Position numbers and translations under genes: made by a program
Notes under the pieces: model-generated
The model's input: the letters and a program-made list of their open reading frames with translations, nothing else
The model's database searches: none
Told to the model about the DNA's origin: nothing
Shown here: one piece after another, positions 6,283 to 7,929 of the stretch
How positions within the stretch are numbered: position 1 is the first letter of the stretch
Layout of the letters: every line of letters begins with the position of its first letter
NCBI GenBank assembly: GCA_012510695.1
Contig: JAAZHN010000003.1
Location: forward strand, 1 to 7,929
DNA from: Mollicutes bacterium
Lineage (GTDB): Bacteria; Bacillota_I; Bacilli_A; RF39; UBA660
Reading direction: 5' to 3'
DNA length: 7,929 nucleotides

Positions 6283-7917
6283 ATGAAAGAAGATTCATTA
6301 CTAGGTAAAATTCAAGCTAAAATGAAAAGAACCAAGTACTTAAAACAATGTAAAAAGTTAAACTTTTCTGTTGATTTTCTCGACCGTTTAATAGAAAGAA
6401 AAAATACAAGTTTGAATGTAGAACCAATTTTGGAAATTATATTACAAAGCAAAAACCTTGAAACATTTAAGAAGAATATTAATAACTTAGTTGTCCAAAA
6501 TCCAAAATATTTTTATCGTAGAGATCTTCTGATTGGTAACTTAGTGGGTAGATATGATATCTATCAAGTTTTTTCTAGTGGAGGAGATATTCCAAATATT
6601 GAAAACTTCAATTTAGAAGAAAAAGAAGTATTAAAAATATTAAGTAATATTAAAGAAAATATCTTTGAAATAATCATGAGTGATAATAGTTATAAAAATA
6701 TCTTTTATGAAAAAGAAGAAAAAATCATAAATTTTACTAAAGACTTCACCAAAGAAGATGTATTAAAGTTATTTGATTATTTAGTTAATGGTAATGAAAA
6801 TATTAATTCAAATGATGAAATCAAAATAGGTCTACTTTTAGCAATAGTTTATAAAATAGTAAATGAATACAAGATAGAAGATTTGTTAAATAATTTCGAA
6901 TTTGTTAAAGAAGATTTTATGAATTTTAATAAAGATGTTCCTTATGAAATAAAAAAAGAAACATTTGAAAAAAATAAAATGTTTGGTAGTCATCAAAGAG
7001 AACTTTTAGCTAATGTTAATGTTTTAAAAAACAAAATTAAAAAAATTGACACTGAAGAAGGAAGAAAACTTTTACAAAGAATCGAAGAGTATATTAATAA
7101 TGATCAAAAAATTGAAGAGTTAGAAGAAATTAATTTGGAATACGAAATTATTTATCGAGAAGATCTAGTAAATAGATTATATAAACCTAAAGAATACATT
7201 AACCTTATCGAAGACTTTAGAGATTTAAGACCACAACTAATTCATTTTTTTGCAAGAGATCCGAGTAGATTCAAAGAAAAAGAGTTAGAAAAAATCAAAA
7301 AAATAGCGACAAGCAAAGAGGAATATCAAAAATTAGTCGCTGGTTTGGAAGCTAAACTAAATCCGACAATTGTTAATCATGTTGCTGATTTAGATGTTGT
7401 ATATTCAGGTTCTTCTGGATTAGGTTATTATCAATCTGATACTCAAAATCAAATATCCGCTTCTGTTTATAGTGCCTCTTTTTTCGCAAAGGACAATGTT
7501 GGTAATTTTTTAGGAATCGGTTTTAATGCTGATTCAATAACTCCTGAATCAATTTTAATGAGTTCTAAAAAATATATGACTACTAATGCTGGGGTCTATA
7601 ATATAGATAATAGCAATGATCCTAATGACTATAACTCGCCATATTCTGAATTGGTTGAGAATGATGGCTACTCTGAGGTGGTCTTAGCAAGACGAGGAGA
7701 AGATTTTGATTCTAAGGCTGCATATGTTTTTGTCGCGATTAACAGTGAAAACATAGAAGGTCATCCACTTTATCAAAGAGCAAAAGAATATGCCACCCAA
7801 AATTCTCTTAAACTTGTAGTTTATGATCTTGTAAAAATTCGTAGTAGTTACAAGTCATTTATCAAGTCAAGTGAGTCACTAGAAAAAAATCAAGAAACAA
7901 TAAAAATATCAATATAA
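6283..7917 (+). CDS. Uncharacterised 544-residue protein, helical N-terminus with alpha/beta C-terminal domain
   Basis: I do not recognise this protein. No signal peptide, membrane segment, Walker motif or clear metal-binding motif is visible, and it contains no tryptophan and a single cysteine (C23), so it is probably cytoplasmic. Residues 1-230 are charged and mostly helical (Lys, Glu, Asn and Ile rich). Residues about 236-355 look like long helices or coiled coil, for example LLQRIEEYINNDQKIEELEE. From about 365 the composition changes to small polar residues and beta-prone stretches: DVVYSGSSGLGYYQSD, SASVYSASFF, NFLGIGFNADSITPESILMS and YMTTNAG. This is followed by GYSEVVLARRGEDFD, AYVFVAINS, a helix (YQRAKEYATQN) and LKLVVYDLVKIR. 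That last beta-helix-beta order suggests a compact alpha/beta domain, perhaps binding a ligand or partner. The start is firm: GAGGAG (6271-6276) lies 6 nt upstream. It follows der by 20 bp and probably ends the operon, though only 12 bases remain after its stop. Confidence 0.8.
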   Translation: MKEDSLLGKIQAKMKRTKYLKQCKKLNFSVDFLDRLIERKNTSLNVEPILEIILQSKNLETFKKNINNLVVQNPKYFYRRDLLIGNLVGRYDIYQVFSSGGDIPNIENFNLEEKEVLKILSNIKENIFEIIMSDNSYKNIFYEKEEKIINFTKDFTKEDVLKLFDYLVNGNENINSNDEIKIGLLLAIVYKIVNEYKIEDLLNNFEFVKEDFMNFNKDVPYEIKKETFEKNKMFGSHQRELLANVNVLKNKIKKIDTEEGRKLLQRIEEYINNDQKIEELEEINLEYEIIYREDLVNRLYKPKEYINLIEDFRDLRPQLIHFFARDPSRFKEKELEKIKKIATSKEEYQKLVAGLEAKLNPTIVNHVADLDVVYSGSSGLGYYQSDTQNQISASVYSASFFAKDNVGNFLGIGFNADSITPESILMSSKKYMTTNAGVYNIDNSNDPNDYNSPYSELVENDGYSEVVLARRGEDFDSKAAYVFVAINSENIEGHPLYQRAKEYATQNSLKLVVYDLVKIRSSYKSFIKSSESLEKNQETIKISI

Positions 7918-7929
7918 AAAACATTAATA

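Noticed and set aside
1..7929. Mobile element, CRISPR, defence or phage system, or an alternative genetic code
   Set aside because: I saw no long direct or inverted repeats, spacer arrays, transposase or integrase motifs, or defence domains. The Trp codons checked are TGG and stops are TAA or TAG, so the standard bacterial code explains all genes.

Overview
The window is A+T-rich bacterial DNA carrying an ordinary, tightly packed housekeeping cluster. The genes most resemble low-GC Gram-positive bacteria (Firmicutes/Bacilli, including the Mollicutes-like lineages that keep the standard code). Every tryptophan codon I checked in the recognised genes is TGG, all visible stops are TAA or TAG, and no gene needs TGA read as Trp, so a Mycoplasma-type code is not supported. 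A pilin-like gene, a SpoIIIE/FtsK translocase and an MscL channel point to a cell with an ordinary membrane. Lineage below class level is inference and cannot be fixed from this window.

Layout: at the left edge, on the minus strand, lies the 5' end of mscL (mechanosensitive channel), cut by the window. It diverges from miaB (tRNA ms2i6A37 methylthiotransferase) across about 114 bp holding a promoter for each direction. ftsK/spoIIIE follows with its own consensus-like promoter and ends in a hairpin terminator that overlaps its stop codon. A new promoter then starts a second transcription unit: engB (ribosome-assembly GTPase), a small type IV prepilin-like protein, der (double-GTPase ribosome-assembly factor), and a 544-residue protein I do not recognise. 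Gaps inside this unit are 2, 9 and 20 bp, so it reads as one operon, perhaps with a weak extra promoter before the last gene.

How they work together: EngB and Der both act in 50S subunit maturation and MiaB acts on tRNA, so translation dominates the cluster; FtsK moves DNA at the division septum. The pilin-like protein and the unknown protein do not fit this theme and are the parts worth a second look. I found no CRISPR array, insertion sequence, tRNA, rRNA or defence system. A recurring feature is very short predicted 5' leaders: in all four of the better promoters the -10 box lies 15 to 23 bases from the start codon, so the ribosome-binding site sits at the extreme 5' end of the mRNA.
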